Shown here: positions 1 to 6,718 of the stretch, in pieces
How positions within the stretch are numbered: position 1 is the stretch's first letter
How the letters are laid out: each line of letters starts with the position of its first letter
Assembly (NCBI GenBank): GCA_014874425.1
Contig: JACWAG010000219.1
Span: 1-8,734, forward strand
DNA: 8,734 nt
From: Syntrophaceae bacterium
Lineage (GTDB): Bacteria > Desulfobacterota > Desulfomonilia > Desulfomonilales > Desulfomonilaceae
Direction of reading: 5' to 3'
Translations under genes and position numbers: made by a program
Notes under the pieces: model-generated
The model's database searches: none
What the model was told of the DNA's origin: nothing
The model's input: only the letters and a program-made list of their open reading frames with translations

Positions 1-890
1 ACCATAGGTTCCTTATAAAGAAATACCTGGGCCAACCACGGAAGGAACAGTAGCTCAACAGCTACAAACACTATGATTACCGCGGACAATATTACAGGCA
101 CCACGGGACGCGCGCGTATGGCGGCCCCGGTAGCTATAGCCGCCGAAACGCCACATACGGAAATGCCCGAAGCAAGCGGCGCCGCCCATTCAGGGGTGAA
201 TTTGAAATACTTTCTGGAGACGTAGTAAACAACCGGCCAATAGATCAAATAGGCTTGCGCTGTAGCGCACGTGCCGCTGATTATGACTGTGCTAGCAAGC
301 CCCAGCGCGCCTACAGCTTTGATACCGATCGCCGCTCCTAATATGACGATACCTGTTTTAATAAACCATTCAGGTTTGGCTGCGTCTTCCAGAAACTTGG
401 CCACAGAAGGGAAGAAGTTTCCGATGATCAGCCCTACGATCATGGCGACTACGAAACCCATCTCTCCGAGACTCAGCGACCACGGTATCTTGAAGGCGGC
501 CTGTTTGTCCGGTGTGGCCGCAATATACGCGTTGTTGCCGGCGACCATACAGGCCATAACGATCCAGAAGATGATCGTAAACGCAACAGCGTAACTCTTG
601 ACGTTTTTACCCATGGCCATCACGCCAATTGATGTGAGGACCAGCATAAAAATGTAAGTCAAAATCATCGAACCAAGTCCGGATAATGAACTATATCCGG
701 CAGACACAGGTTTGATTGATTTGCTGATTTCTACCCAAACGTTATTTGTTACAACCCAGCCGAGCAGATCCTTCCCATAGATCGGGCCGAGACCCAACAG
801 GAAGATGAACAGGCCTAGCCACACTGCCCACCAATCTTCGCTCTCAAGGACCGACTGCTTTTGATAGAGACTTGGGGCTTCTTCTGACAT
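1..890 (-). CDS. YeiH/UPF0324-like membrane transporter (putative sulfate exporter family), 3' end missing
   Basis: Seen: an open frame of 296 codons read leftwards from ATG at 890 with no stop before the window edge, so the C-terminus is missing. A good Shine-Dalgarno (AAAGGAG) lies 5 bases before the ATG. The protein is very hydrophobic, with about eight likely membrane segments near residues 22-38, 72-93, 99-118, 143-160, 178-196, 199-224, 236-257 and 262-285. The N-terminal block 'SEDWWAVW' (17-24), the 'GNFFP' turn (157-161), 'IKTGIVILGAAIG' (177-189) and 'SVCGVSAAIATG' (244-255) resemble the UPF0324/YeiH family, whose hallmark is an 'ICG.SA' loop. Known: members are annotated as putative sulfate exporters, but the substrate is poorly established. 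Inferred: an inner-membrane anion transporter of the longer subtype, with an extra N-terminal membrane region of about 140 residues. It is transcribed divergently from the HIT gene and no partner is visible. Family call fairly sure; substrate unknown. Confidence 0.8.
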   Translation of the reverse strand, partial: MSEEAPSLYQKQSVLESEDWWAVWLGLFIFLLGLGPIYGKDLLGWVVTNNVWVEISKSIKPVSAGYSSLSGLGSMILTYIFMLVLTSIGVMAMGKNVKSYAVAFTIIFWIVMACMVAGNNAYIAATPDKQAAFKIPWSLSLGEMGFVVAMIVGLIIGNFFPSVAKFLEDAAKPEWFIKTGIVILGAAIGIKAVGALGLASTVIISGTCATAQAYLIYWPVVYYVSRKYFKFTPEWAAPLASGISVCGVSAAIATGAAIRARPVVPVILSAVIIVFVAVELLFLPWLAQVFLYKEPM

Positions 891-989
891 AGCCACTCCT
901 TTCTTAATGGTATATCGGCAAGAAGTATCCGTAACGATCTTTGTTTTGCCACAGTGTATAAATGGGGATGTTTCGTAACCATTTTATCA

Positions 990-1020
990 TTGTCAAAGAA
1001 TATTTAAAACAACTTATACT
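990..1020 (+). promoter_or_regulatory. possible weak sigma70-like promoter for the HIT gene
   Basis: TTGTCA at 990-995 is followed by TATACT at 1015-1020 with a long 19-base spacer (TTATAC at 1014 gives 18). It would leave a leader of about 100 bases before the HIT start. Both hexamers are one mismatch from consensus but the spacing is poor, so this is tentative. No convincing promoter was found on the other strand for the divergent transporter: the reverse TTGACA at 996-991 lacks a matching -10. Confidence 0.28.
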
Positions 1021-1124
1021 GCCCGAATTTCAAATAGCGTCAAATTGAGTCAAGGAATTTTTTCTTTGGTTCGGGAATGATTTTCGCGTAAGAATTACTA
1101 AATTTTGCTCGAAAGGGTCCATCA

Positions 1125-1529
1125 ATGGCTGAATGTATTTTCTGCAAGATAATCGAAGGCAAGATCCCAGCTAAAATAGTGTATCAGGATGAGCTTGTTG
1201 TGGCTTTCGAAGACGCCAACCCAGCGTCTCCTATACATATCCTTATTGTTCCCCGAAAACATATCCCCACGCTTAACGATGTCCCGGAAAACGACCCAAT
1301 ATTGAGTCATATCGGGACCGTGGCCACAAAAATCGCTGCAGATCTTGGTGTCGCGCAAACAGGATACAGGTTCTTCATTAATGTGAACAAGGGGGGAGGG
1401 CAGGTCATCTTCCACCTGCACGCGCATTTGGTGTCAGGGAAGGACATGGGTACCAGGTTTATCAAGGGGGCCATAGTCCTGGCCGTTGGATGGCGGAAGC
1501 TAGTTGCTAAATTACAAAGTAAGAGTTGA
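1125..1529 (+). CDS. HIT-family (histidine triad) nucleotide-binding protein, HinT/HINT-like
   Basis: A 134-residue cytoplasmic protein. Known: the HINT branch hydrolyses purine nucleoside phosphoramidates and acyl-AMPs as a homodimer. Seen: an N-terminal CxxC pair (C4, C7) as in zinc-carrying bacterial members, the substrate-pocket block 'SPIHILIVPRKHI' (35-47), the 'GGGQ' glycine turn (90-93), and the histidine triad HLHAH at 97-101. The middle residue H99 is the expected nucleophile. The start ATG follows a purine-rich GAAAGGG at 1111-1117. After the triad the usual short tail ending in W-PPG is absent. Instead there are about 25 basic and hydrophobic residues (110-134), making the protein somewhat longer than typical. 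It may be monocistronic, since the next gene appears to have its own promoter overlapping this stop codon. Family sure; exact substrate unknown. Confidence 0.93.
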   Translation: MAECIFCKIIEGKIPAKIVYQDELVVAFEDANPASPIHILIVPRKHIPTLNDVPENDPILSHIGTVATKIAADLGVAQTGYRFFINVNKGGGQVIFHLHAHLVSGKDMGTRFIKGAIVLAVGWRKLVAKLQSKS

Positions 1530-1554
1530 AAATATCCATTTAACATGCTATCAT
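1526..1554 (+). promoter_or_regulatory. sigma70-like promoter for the lipoprotein gene
   Basis: TTGAAA at 1526-1531 and TATCAT at 1549-1554 are separated by exactly 17 bases, each hexamer one mismatch from consensus. The -35 box overlaps the TGA stop of the HIT gene. Transcription would start near 1561, about 33 bases before the lipoprotein ATG. Found by eye only. Confidence 0.5.
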
Positions 1555-1593
1555 TACGCTGTTTTATTGAAGCATTAATAAACGGATGAATGA

Positions 1594-2139
1594 ATGAAAT
1601 TTTATCGAGGCTTTCTATTTTTGTTCTTGTTCGCTGCGGTCCTTATCGGTTGCGTATCCGCCCTGAAGAATACCAAAGCGCCGAATGAGTCCACAGCCAA
1701 GGAACAAGCGAAAACCTCGACCGAGCGGCCCAAACAGGAACAAACGGCTCAGAAACCGTCGGATGAAGAGTTAAAGACACTGCTTGCGACCCCACCGCCC
1801 CCTAAATATAACCCACCCACAGGCGGAGGCGCCAAAGCCGCTACCGAATCCGCTGTTGATCCAGTGGAAAAGGAACAGGTAAGCCAAGCCGCCCTGGATT
1901 TTGCAAGTCACATGAAAAATGTGAAACACGTGAAAATATGCTTTTCCAAGCTTTACGGCGGCTGGTACCTGATGACATATGTGTCGAAGGGCAAGAAGAT
2001 TTCACTCGACCAATACTCCTGGAACAAGAAATCGCAGGAATGGGAAATCGTTTACCACCTCAAGGAGGTCCCTCAGAAGCAACTCGAATTTCATCTCAAA
2101 GGAGAAGTGGGCGATGAGAAATGCTTCGTCCTGAGGTGA
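1594..2139 (+). CDS. hypothetical proline-rich lipoprotein
   Basis: A 181-residue protein I cannot assign to a named family. Seen: an N-terminal lipoprotein signal with basic start MKFYR, a hydrophobic core at 6-18 and lipobox LIGC ending at C20. V21 at +2 is not the aspartate that retains lipoproteins in the inner membrane, so the outer membrane is the likely location. Residues 22-90 are low-complexity, rich in K, E, T, Q and P (a PPPP run at 67-70, a GGG at 77-79), and look like a flexible tether. Residues 92-181 form a compact, basic, aromatic-rich domain (GGWYLMTY near 122-129, EWEIVYHL near 149-156) with two cysteines, C116 and C177, that could pair in the periplasm. ATG 1594 is the last of three overlapping ATGs; the earlier two (1586, 1590) run into stops within a few codons. 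The ribosome site is weak. It is convergent with the next gene, 33 bases apart. Confidence 0.75.
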   Translation: MKFYRGFLFLFLFAAVLIGCVSALKNTKAPNESTAKEQAKTSTERPKQEQTAQKPSDEELKTLLATPPPPKYNPPTGGGAKAATESAVDPVEKEQVSQAALDFASHMKNVKHVKICFSKLYGGWYLMTYVSKGKKISLDQYSWNKKSQEWEIVYHLKEVPQKQLEFHLKGEVGDEKCFVLR

Positions 2140-2172
2140 GAAATGAAACTCCGGTATGCCCCTTTAAAGCCG

Positions 2173-2493
2173 CTATCTTCTAACTTGGCCCCTGCCGTAA
2201 TAGGTCCTGTCCGGACCAGAATCGTACTTGTCGAGGATAGGGTAAATTACAGGAGCGGTAAATGGACTTAACAAAGCTAAAGGGATGTCGAGCGCATATG
2301 CTAGCCCGTCTTCAAGCGATTCAAGAGCCGGTTTTTCTCCTTTGCACACCATGACGCATTGGTACTTTGTATTGTAGTTGACCACGGGTTTTTTCGCTGG
2401 TTCGGGCTGAGCCGCGGCCCCGGCGGCCTGTGCGGAAGCCATGGTCGCAAAACAAAAAAAGGCCAGTGATAAAAACACTACAAGTGTTTTCAT
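2173..2493 (-). CDS. small exported protein of unknown function
   Basis: A 106-residue protein, family not recognised. Seen: a classic Sec signal peptide (MKTL, hydrophobic core 4-17, cleavage likely after A19-S20-A21), giving a mature protein of about 85 residues. An Ala/Pro-rich linker (22-37) precedes a core with a CVMVC pair (C46, C50) and a hydrophobic stretch at about 64-86 containing 'ALDIPLALLSPFTAPVIYP'. This stretch could be a membrane hairpin or a buried helix. The tail is polar and arginine-rich. The start is well supported: GGAGGA at 2501-2506 (minus strand) lies 7 bases from the ATG, and a good promoter lies just upstream. The C-x3-C pair might be a disulfide or metal or haem-related site, but nothing else supports a specific role. 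It is divergent from prs and convergent with the lipoprotein gene. No clear intrinsic terminator separates the two convergent stops. Confidence 0.75.
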   Translation of the reverse strand: MKTLVVFLSLAFFCFATMASAQAAGAAAQPEPAKKPVVNYNTKYQCVMVCKGEKPALESLEDGLAYALDIPLALLSPFTAPVIYPILDKYDSGPDRTYYGRGQVRR

Positions 2494-2527
2494 TTACAAG
2501 TCCTCCAATATTTTTTCGGAACACTTT

Positions 2528-2556
2528 ATTCTATCAAGAATTAACCGTTATTTCAA
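2528..2556 (-). promoter_or_regulatory. sigma70-like promoter for the small exported protein
   Basis: On the minus strand TTGAAA (2556-2551) is followed after exactly 17 bases by TAGAAT (2533-2528), each one mismatch from consensus. Transcription would start near 2521, giving a leader of about 28 bases that contains the GGAGGA ribosome site. Position and spacing fit the gene start well. Confidence 0.6.
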
Positions 2557-2626
2557 TAAATTAGTGGTAAATCAGGTCTGGAGCGGACCCAGGCATGAAT
2601 AAAATTGCCGATAGGGCCGATTGCAG

Positions 2627-2655
2627 TTGACATAGCAAGGGCTTCATCGTAATAT
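2627..2655 (+). promoter_or_regulatory. sigma70-like promoter for prs-rplY
   Basis: A perfect TTGACA at 2627-2632 is followed after exactly 17 bases by TAATAT at 2650-2655, which matches consensus at four of six positions. The predicted start near 2662 leaves about 47 bases of leader before the prs ATG. This is among the best promoter matches in the window. Confidence 0.6.
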
Positions 2656-2708
2656 CAGATGTTTAATGCAAAGAATGCAGAGCCTAGTCTTATTGGAAGG
2701 ACCCCTAG

Positions 2709-3653
2709 ATGAGAGTAGGGCTAAAAATATTCACCGGAAATTCAAATCCGGCATTGGCTCAGGCCATAACTCAATATATGGGCATACCCATCGGAGACGC
2801 TACCGTTGGACATTTCAGTGATGGGGAGACCCAGGTCGAGTTTAGAGAAAACGTTCGCGGGATGGATGTTTTCGTGGTGCAATCAACATGCAGCCCCGTG
2901 AACGACAACATACTCGAACTTCTGGTCATGATTGACGCCCTTAAACGGGCCTCTGCCAGTCGGGTCACCGCTGTAATGCCCTATTACGGATATGCCCGGC
3001 AGGACAGAAAGGTCGCTTCCAGGGCGCCCATAACAGCCAAACTCGTAGCGGACATCATTACCGCCGCAGGGGCGGACCGCGTCCTGACCGTGGACCTGCA
3101 TGCCGGTCAGATACAGGGGTTCTTCGATATCCCTGTGGATCACCTTTACGCAGGCCCAATTATGGCCGATACTATCAGGTCAGATCACAAGGGCGGAGAT
3201 TGTGTAGTGGTGTCACCTGACGCTGGCGGGGTCGAAAGGGCCAGGTCCTTCGCTAAAAGACTCGGGGCCACTCTTGCCATAATTGACAAACGTAGGTCCA
3301 AACCCAACGAATCCGAAGTTATGAACGTTATCGGAGACGTAACAGGTAAGGACGTCGTGCTGCTTGACGACATGGTTGATACCGCTGGAACTCTGGTAAA
3401 GGCGGCCATCGCGCTGCAAAACGCCGGCGCCTGCAAGATCGAAGCGTGCTGTACGCATCCCGTGCTTTCGGGCGCGGCGGTGGCGCGTATCAATGATTCA
3501 CCCATCGTGAAACTCTATATTACGGACACTATTCCAGCGGATGACAAGCCGGTCAAGTGCCCTAAAATCAAAGTGCAATCAGTCGCGCCCCTTCTGGGGG
3601 AGGCGATCGGTCGGATACATCGAGAAGTTTCCGTCTCTGAACTATTTGTGTAG
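2709..3653 (+). CDS. prs: ribose-phosphate pyrophosphokinase (PRPP synthase)
   Basis: Transfers pyrophosphate from ATP to ribose 5-phosphate, making PRPP for purine, pyrimidine, histidine, tryptophan and NAD synthesis; cytoplasmic oligomer. Seen: 314 residues, the normal length of class I enzymes, intact from end to end. Family landmarks are FSDGE (36-40), the 'PYYGYARQDRK' ATP-binding region (91-101), the signature 'DLHAGQIQGFFD' (129-140) with metal-binding H131, the KRR flexible-loop basics (194-196), and the PRPP-binding loop 'VVLLDDMVDTAGT' (216-228) with its acidic pair D220-D221. The ATG has a strong ribosome site, GGAAGGA at 2695-2701, 7 bases away. It leads a likely two-gene unit with rplY, 61 bases downstream. 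No sign of damage or transfer. Confidence 0.98.
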   Translation: MRVGLKIFTGNSNPALAQAITQYMGIPIGDATVGHFSDGETQVEFRENVRGMDVFVVQSTCSPVNDNILELLVMIDALKRASASRVTAVMPYYGYARQDRKVASRAPITAKLVADIITAAGADRVLTVDLHAGQIQGFFDIPVDHLYAGPIMADTIRSDHKGGDCVVVSPDAGGVERARSFAKRLGATLAIIDKRRSKPNESEVMNVIGDVTGKDVVLLDDMVDTAGTLVKAAIALQNAGACKIEACCTHPVLSGAAVARINDSPIVKLYITDTIPADDKPVKCPKIKVQSVAPLLGEAIGRIHREVSVSELFV

Positions 3654-3705
3654 TCTAAAGGGAACAAGCGGTTAAGGTCCTTCTATAACCCGTGGACCCT
3701 TGAAT

Positions 3706-3711
3706 GGAGGA
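3706..3711 (+). promoter_or_regulatory. ribosome binding site that fixes the rplY start at GTG 3715
   Basis: GGAGGA lies 3 bases before GTG 3715. A longer frame could begin at TTG 3700, but this GGAGGA would then sit inside the coding region and the TTG has no ribosome site of its own. The GTG start also gives an N-terminus, MNKVTLNA, that fits L25 proteins. Just upstream, GGTCC (3676-3680) and GGACC (3694-3698) could form a small hairpin. Confidence 0.7.
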
Positions 3712-3714
3712 ACA

Positions 3715-4326
3715 GTGAATAAAGTAACTCTCAACGCCCGGCAGCGTATGGAAACCGGCAAAGGCCCGGCTAGAAGGTTGAGGGCCGCCGGTCAGGCCCC
3801 TGCCATCTTTTATGGTAAGAGAACTGAACCTATGAATCTGGCCGTGCAGGTTCATGAATTCCGTAAAGCGGTTGAAAAGGCTGGCAGCAACCCCCTTTTT
3901 GATTTGCGCATATCCACCGACGGCACCCCCGAAATCGCTATGATCGCGTTGCTCAAGGAGCATCAAATTCGTCCAGTAGACTCCTCTCTCGTGCACCTTG
4001 ACTTCATTCAGGTCTTTATGGATGAACCTATCGAAGTCGAAGTGCCCCTTGAATTTGTAGGGAAAGCCATAGGTGTCGAAGCAGGCGGGATGTTCCAGAC
4101 AGCGGCCAAGGAAATTCGCGTGTCGTGTCTGCCGGCAGATATCCCTGACGAAATCGTGGTCGATATTTCCAAGCTCGAAAGGGGCCACTCGATTCACGTA
4201 GGCCAGATTACCCTGCCTGAGGGTGTCAAGCCCGCCATGGATCTCGGTATTGCCCTTGCGACCGTAGTAGCGCCTAAGAAAGAAGATCAGGTCGAGGCCG
4301 AAGTCCCCGAAGAGGCCGCAAAGTAA
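3715..4326 (+). CDS. rplY: 50S ribosomal protein L25, two-domain Ctc/TL5 type
   Basis: Binds 5S rRNA in the large ribosomal subunit. Seen: 203 residues from GTG 3715, the size of the long CTC form rather than the ~95-residue E. coli L25. The N-terminal domain (about 1-95) has 'ETGKGPARRLRAAGQAPAI' with the basic RNA-binding patch and ends at the 'HLDFIQV' strand. The C-terminal TL5-type beta domain (about 96-190) includes 'PIEVEVPLEFVGKAIG' and 'LPADIPDEIVVDISKL'. A short acidic tail (EVPEEAAK) follows. It is 61 bases behind prs with no strong promoter between, so the two are probably co-transcribed, a common pairing in bacteria. The intrinsic terminator at 4353-4400 closes the unit. In many genomes pth follows directly; here mnmE does. 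Confidence 0.95.
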   Translation: MNKVTLNARQRMETGKGPARRLRAAGQAPAIFYGKRTEPMNLAVQVHEFRKAVEKAGSNPLFDLRISTDGTPEIAMIALLKEHQIRPVDSSLVHLDFIQVFMDEPIEVEVPLEFVGKAIGVEAGGMFQTAAKEIRVSCLPADIPDEIVVDISKLERGHSIHVGQITLPEGVKPAMDLGIALATVVAPKKEDQVEAEVPEEAAK

Positions 4327-4352
4327 ATTCCTCATACAGCTTTTTATCTATC

Positions 4353-4400
4353 GCCCGTGTCTTTCGATCCAAACGTTCGAACTCACGGGCTTTTTGTTTT
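4353..4400 (+). terminator. intrinsic terminator after rplY, abutting the mnmE start
   Basis: GCCCGTG (4353-4359) pairs with CACGGGC (4384-4390). An inner TTCGA/TCGAA pairing (4363-4367 with 4377-4381) extends the stem, and a T-tract TTTTTGTTTT (4391-4400) follows. It ends the prs-rplY unit, yet only eight bases separate the T-tract from the mnmE ATG, so it must also affect how mnmE is expressed. Confidence 0.85.
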
Positions 4401-4408
4401 GCAGAACA

Positions 4409-5806
4409 ATGACCGAACTCTTTACCATCACCGCAGACACCATAGCCGCTTTGTCCACCGCCCCCGGGTATTCCGGGATCGGTGTTATAAGGATTAGCGG
4501 CCCTGATTCAATCCCGATAATAGATCAGGTGTTCAAACCAGCGAGCGCGGGCGGTAACAAATTCCCTGACCGGAAAGCAATATATGGCAGATTTGTATCT
4601 CCCCAAGGTGGAAGTACTCTTGACGATGGCGTTGTCATAGTCATGCGCGGGCCAAATTCATACACAGGTGAGGACGTGGTGGAGATAAGTCTACATGGTA
4701 GCCCCGTGATACTGGACCAGGCCCTGAATACCATCCTGACCAACGGCGCCAGGCTTGCGACAAGGGGGGAGTTTACCCGGCGGGCTTTTCTGAACTCAAG
4801 ACTCGATTTGGTTCAGGCGGAGGCCGTGATTGACCTCATCATGGCATCGACTCTCTCGGCTGTTGAAGAAGCTCGGTCGCGTCTCGACAGGAAACTCTCC
4901 AATGAAGTTCTAAGTATCATCGGGACTTTGACGGACATAATTGCGGAACTGGAGGCGGACATCGAGTTCGCAGAAGACATGGAAACTGTGCCATCATTGC
5001 AACAATCCTCCCTGATGGACGTTCAGACGAAGATGCGGCGACTGCTACAATCGGCGGATTCCGGCAGATATCGCAGTGAAGGCTTAAGAGTCGCTATCGT
5101 GGGTAAGCCGAATGTAGGCAAGTCCACGTTATTTAACGCGCTCCTGGGCGAAGAACGCATGATTGCGACACCTCATCCAGGGACTACCAGGGACGCGGTC
5201 TCTGAGACTATATTCATCAAAGGCATATCTTTTGTGATTTGCGATACGGCAGGTTTAAGAGAAAACCCTGAACCCGTTGAAAAAGAGGGAATAAGACGTA
5301 CACTCAACTGGATAGAACGTTCAGATCTGGTGTTGGTGGTCATGGACGTCAGCGCTCCAATGGACGACTACGACCGGTGGGCATTTGATTCATGCAAGGA
5401 CGCCAAAAAGATGCTGGTCTTCAACAAAACTGACCTGCCCGCCGCGTCTATCAGACCGGACCCCTATGTAGAACCGGATTCCACTGTGACATATGTCAGC
5501 GCAAAGACCGGAGTCGGAATTGATAGTTTAATGGATGCCCTGTTCGAGCAAGGGAGCGCCATATTGTCTTCGAGTGAATATTCCCTGGAATGCGGGCTGA
5601 ACCAGCGGGGTGTGGCCCTTGTCGGAGCGGCAAGCCGGAAGATTAAAGCCATACTGGAAACTATTTCGACTGGTCACAACCCTGGTTCTGAGATATTGTC
5701 ACTCGAATTGACCGGAGCGTTGCGAGATTTGCTGGAAATAACCGGCGACAGTATTGATGAAGCCGTGCTTGACCGGATATTTGAGCGATTCTGTGTGGGG
5801 AAATAG
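4409..5806 (+). CDS. mnmE: tRNA uridine-5-carboxymethylaminomethyl modification GTPase MnmE
   Basis: With MnmG it installs the (carboxymethyl)aminomethyl group on U34 of tRNAs reading split codon boxes. Seen: 465 residues, normal length. The N-terminal folate-binding domain is about 1-120 ('DTIAALSTAPGYSGIGVIRISG' region at 10-31), followed by a helical domain. The inserted G domain carries G1 'GKPNVGKS' (232-239), G2 'TTRD' (259-262), G3 'DTAG' (279-282), G4 'NKTD' (339-342) and SAK (364-366). E291 aligns with the catalytic glutamate of the E. coli enzyme. The C-terminus ends FCVGK with the conserved cysteine C462. ATG 4409 is chosen over an in-frame TTG at 4394: the extra residues would come from the terminator T-tract and are unlike the family. 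No clear ribosome site precedes 4409. rsmA follows 19 bases on, probably co-transcribed. Confidence 0.97.
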   Translation: MTELFTITADTIAALSTAPGYSGIGVIRISGPDSIPIIDQVFKPASAGGNKFPDRKAIYGRFVSPQGGSTLDDGVVIVMRGPNSYTGEDVVEISLHGSPVILDQALNTILTNGARLATRGEFTRRAFLNSRLDLVQAEAVIDLIMASTLSAVEEARSRLDRKLSNEVLSIIGTLTDIIAELEADIEFAEDMETVPSLQQSSLMDVQTKMRRLLQSADSGRYRSEGLRVAIVGKPNVGKSTLFNALLGEERMIATPHPGTTRDAVSETIFIKGISFVICDTAGLRENPEPVEKEGIRRTLNWIERSDLVLVVMDVSAPMDDYDRWAFDSCKDAKKMLVFNKTDLPAASIRPDPYVEPDSTVTYVSAKTGVGIDSLMDALFEQGSAILSSSEYSLECGLNQRGVALVGAASRKIKAILETISTGHNPGSEILSLELTGALRDLLEITGDSIDEAVLDRIFERFCVGK

Positions 5807-5825
5807 CCCTGAAGTCAGGAAATCA

Positions 5826-6680
5826 ATGAAGTTCGACACACATCCCAAGGCCACATTCAGGGCCAAAGGCCTTGCCCCCAAGAAATGGATGGGCCAGAAC
5901 CTCCTCGTAGAACCATCCTACCTCGGCATGATCGTGGATGCCGCCAGGATATCAGAAGGCGACCATATTGTTGAGATAGGCGCCGGATTGGGAGCATTGA
6001 CCAGGGAACTTGTCCGGCGAAACGTCATTGTATGGGCCATAGAGGTTGACGCCGGGTTCTTCAGGGAACTTGAAGCCACGTTCATAAATGAGCCCAATGT
6101 CCGGTTGATCCATAAGGATGTTTTGAAATTTGACTTTCGTTCTATGGCGGCGGATATTGGAAAATTGAAAGTTGTGGCAAACCTTCCTTACAGCCTGTCG
6201 AGCCGACTGGTATTCACTTTCCAGGAAAATCGGGACATATTCGATTTCGCAGTTGTCATGCTTCAAAAGGAAGTCGCAGAGCGACTCGTCGCAGGGCCAG
6301 GGTCGAGGGACTACGGGGCGCTAACCGTGCTACTGGCGGCCACGGCAAAGGCTCAGGCGCTGTTCGACATACCTCCGTCCGCTTTCTATCCTAAGCCTGA
6401 AGTGGTATCGACCCTGATCCGAATAGTCTTTCCTGACCCGGCGCCTTACAATGTGACTGACCATAAGACGCTAACGAAACTCGTAAAAGCTGGTTTTTCA
6501 TCGAGGCGTAAAACCCTTAGAAACGCCCTCAAGTCTTTAATCCTGCCTGGTTTATCTTTCGATCAGATTGAGAACGTTGCAGGCCTGACGGGGATTGACC
6601 TTGGTCGTCGGGCTGAAACCCTTTCCCCTGAAGAATTTGTTCTGTTCTCCAACACGCTCTCTCGTTCTACGCAAATGTAG
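5826..6680 (+). CDS. rsmA: 16S rRNA (adenine(1518)-N6/adenine(1519)-N6)-dimethyltransferase
   Basis: Uses S-adenosylmethionine to dimethylate two adjacent adenines in the 3'-terminal hairpin of 16S rRNA, a late step in small-subunit maturation (KsgA/Dim1 family). Seen: 284 residues. The N-terminal 'KKWMGQNLL' (19-27) corresponds to the family's GQNFL. The SAM-binding loop is 'VEIGAGLGALT' (49-59), followed by the acidic 'AIEVD' strand end (71-75). The catalytic NLPY is at 119-122, 'LQKEVAERLVA' at 146-156 and 'FYPKPEVVSTL' at 187-197. The C-terminal helical domain carries 'FSSRRKTLRNAL' (224-235). ATG 5826 follows AGGA at 5816-5819. The frame is open back to ATG 5754, but that would overlap mnmE and add 24 residues unlike the family. 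Second gene of a likely mnmE-rsmA operon. Confidence 0.96.
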   Translation: MKFDTHPKATFRAKGLAPKKWMGQNLLVEPSYLGMIVDAARISEGDHIVEIGAGLGALTRELVRRNVIVWAIEVDAGFFRELEATFINEPNVRLIHKDVLKFDFRSMAADIGKLKVVANLPYSLSSRLVFTFQENRDIFDFAVVMLQKEVAERLVAGPGSRDYGALTVLLAATAKAQALFDIPPSAFYPKPEVVSTLIRIVFPDPAPYNVTDHKTLTKLVKAGFSSRRKTLRNALKSLILPGLSFDQIENVAGLTGIDLGRRAETLSPEEFVLFSNTLSRSTQM

Positions 6681-6718
6681 CGCCGACATCCACTACTGTC
6701 ATTTCTCACCGTCTATTA

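Noticed and set aside
271..594. A 107-codon plus-strand frame near the left edge
   Set aside because: It is the antisense shadow of the YeiH-like transporter; the translation has no recognisable motif and no ribosome site.
1022..1075. CCCGAA (1022-1027) and TTCGGG (1070-1075) inverted repeat in the divergent spacer
   Set aside because: Only six bases per arm separated by 42 bases; expected by chance and with no matching promoter geometry.
1122..1546. Two minus-strand frames opposite the HIT gene
   Set aside because: Both are antisense to a gene with an intact histidine triad and show no motif of their own.
2560..2708. tRNA gene upstream of prs, as found in some bacteria
   Set aside because: No cloverleaf, T-loop GTTCRA box or CCA-type end could be found there.
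3700..3714. TTG start for rplY at 3700
   Set aside because: The GGAGGA at 3706-3711 would fall inside the coding region, while it is well placed for GTG 3715.
3655..4335. A 226-codon open frame on the minus strand opposite rplY
   Set aside because: It lies exactly antisense to a well-supported rplY, has no family-like motifs and no convincing start region. Such shadows are common opposite GC-biased genes.
4394..4408. TTG start for mnmE at 4394
   Set aside because: The added codons come from the terminator T-tract, and MnmE proteins normally begin just before the DTIAA block, as with ATG 4409.
5754..5825. Longer rsmA start at ATG 5754
   Set aside because: It would overlap mnmE by 53 bases and add 24 residues not seen in the family. 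ATG 5826 has its own AGGA at a good distance.
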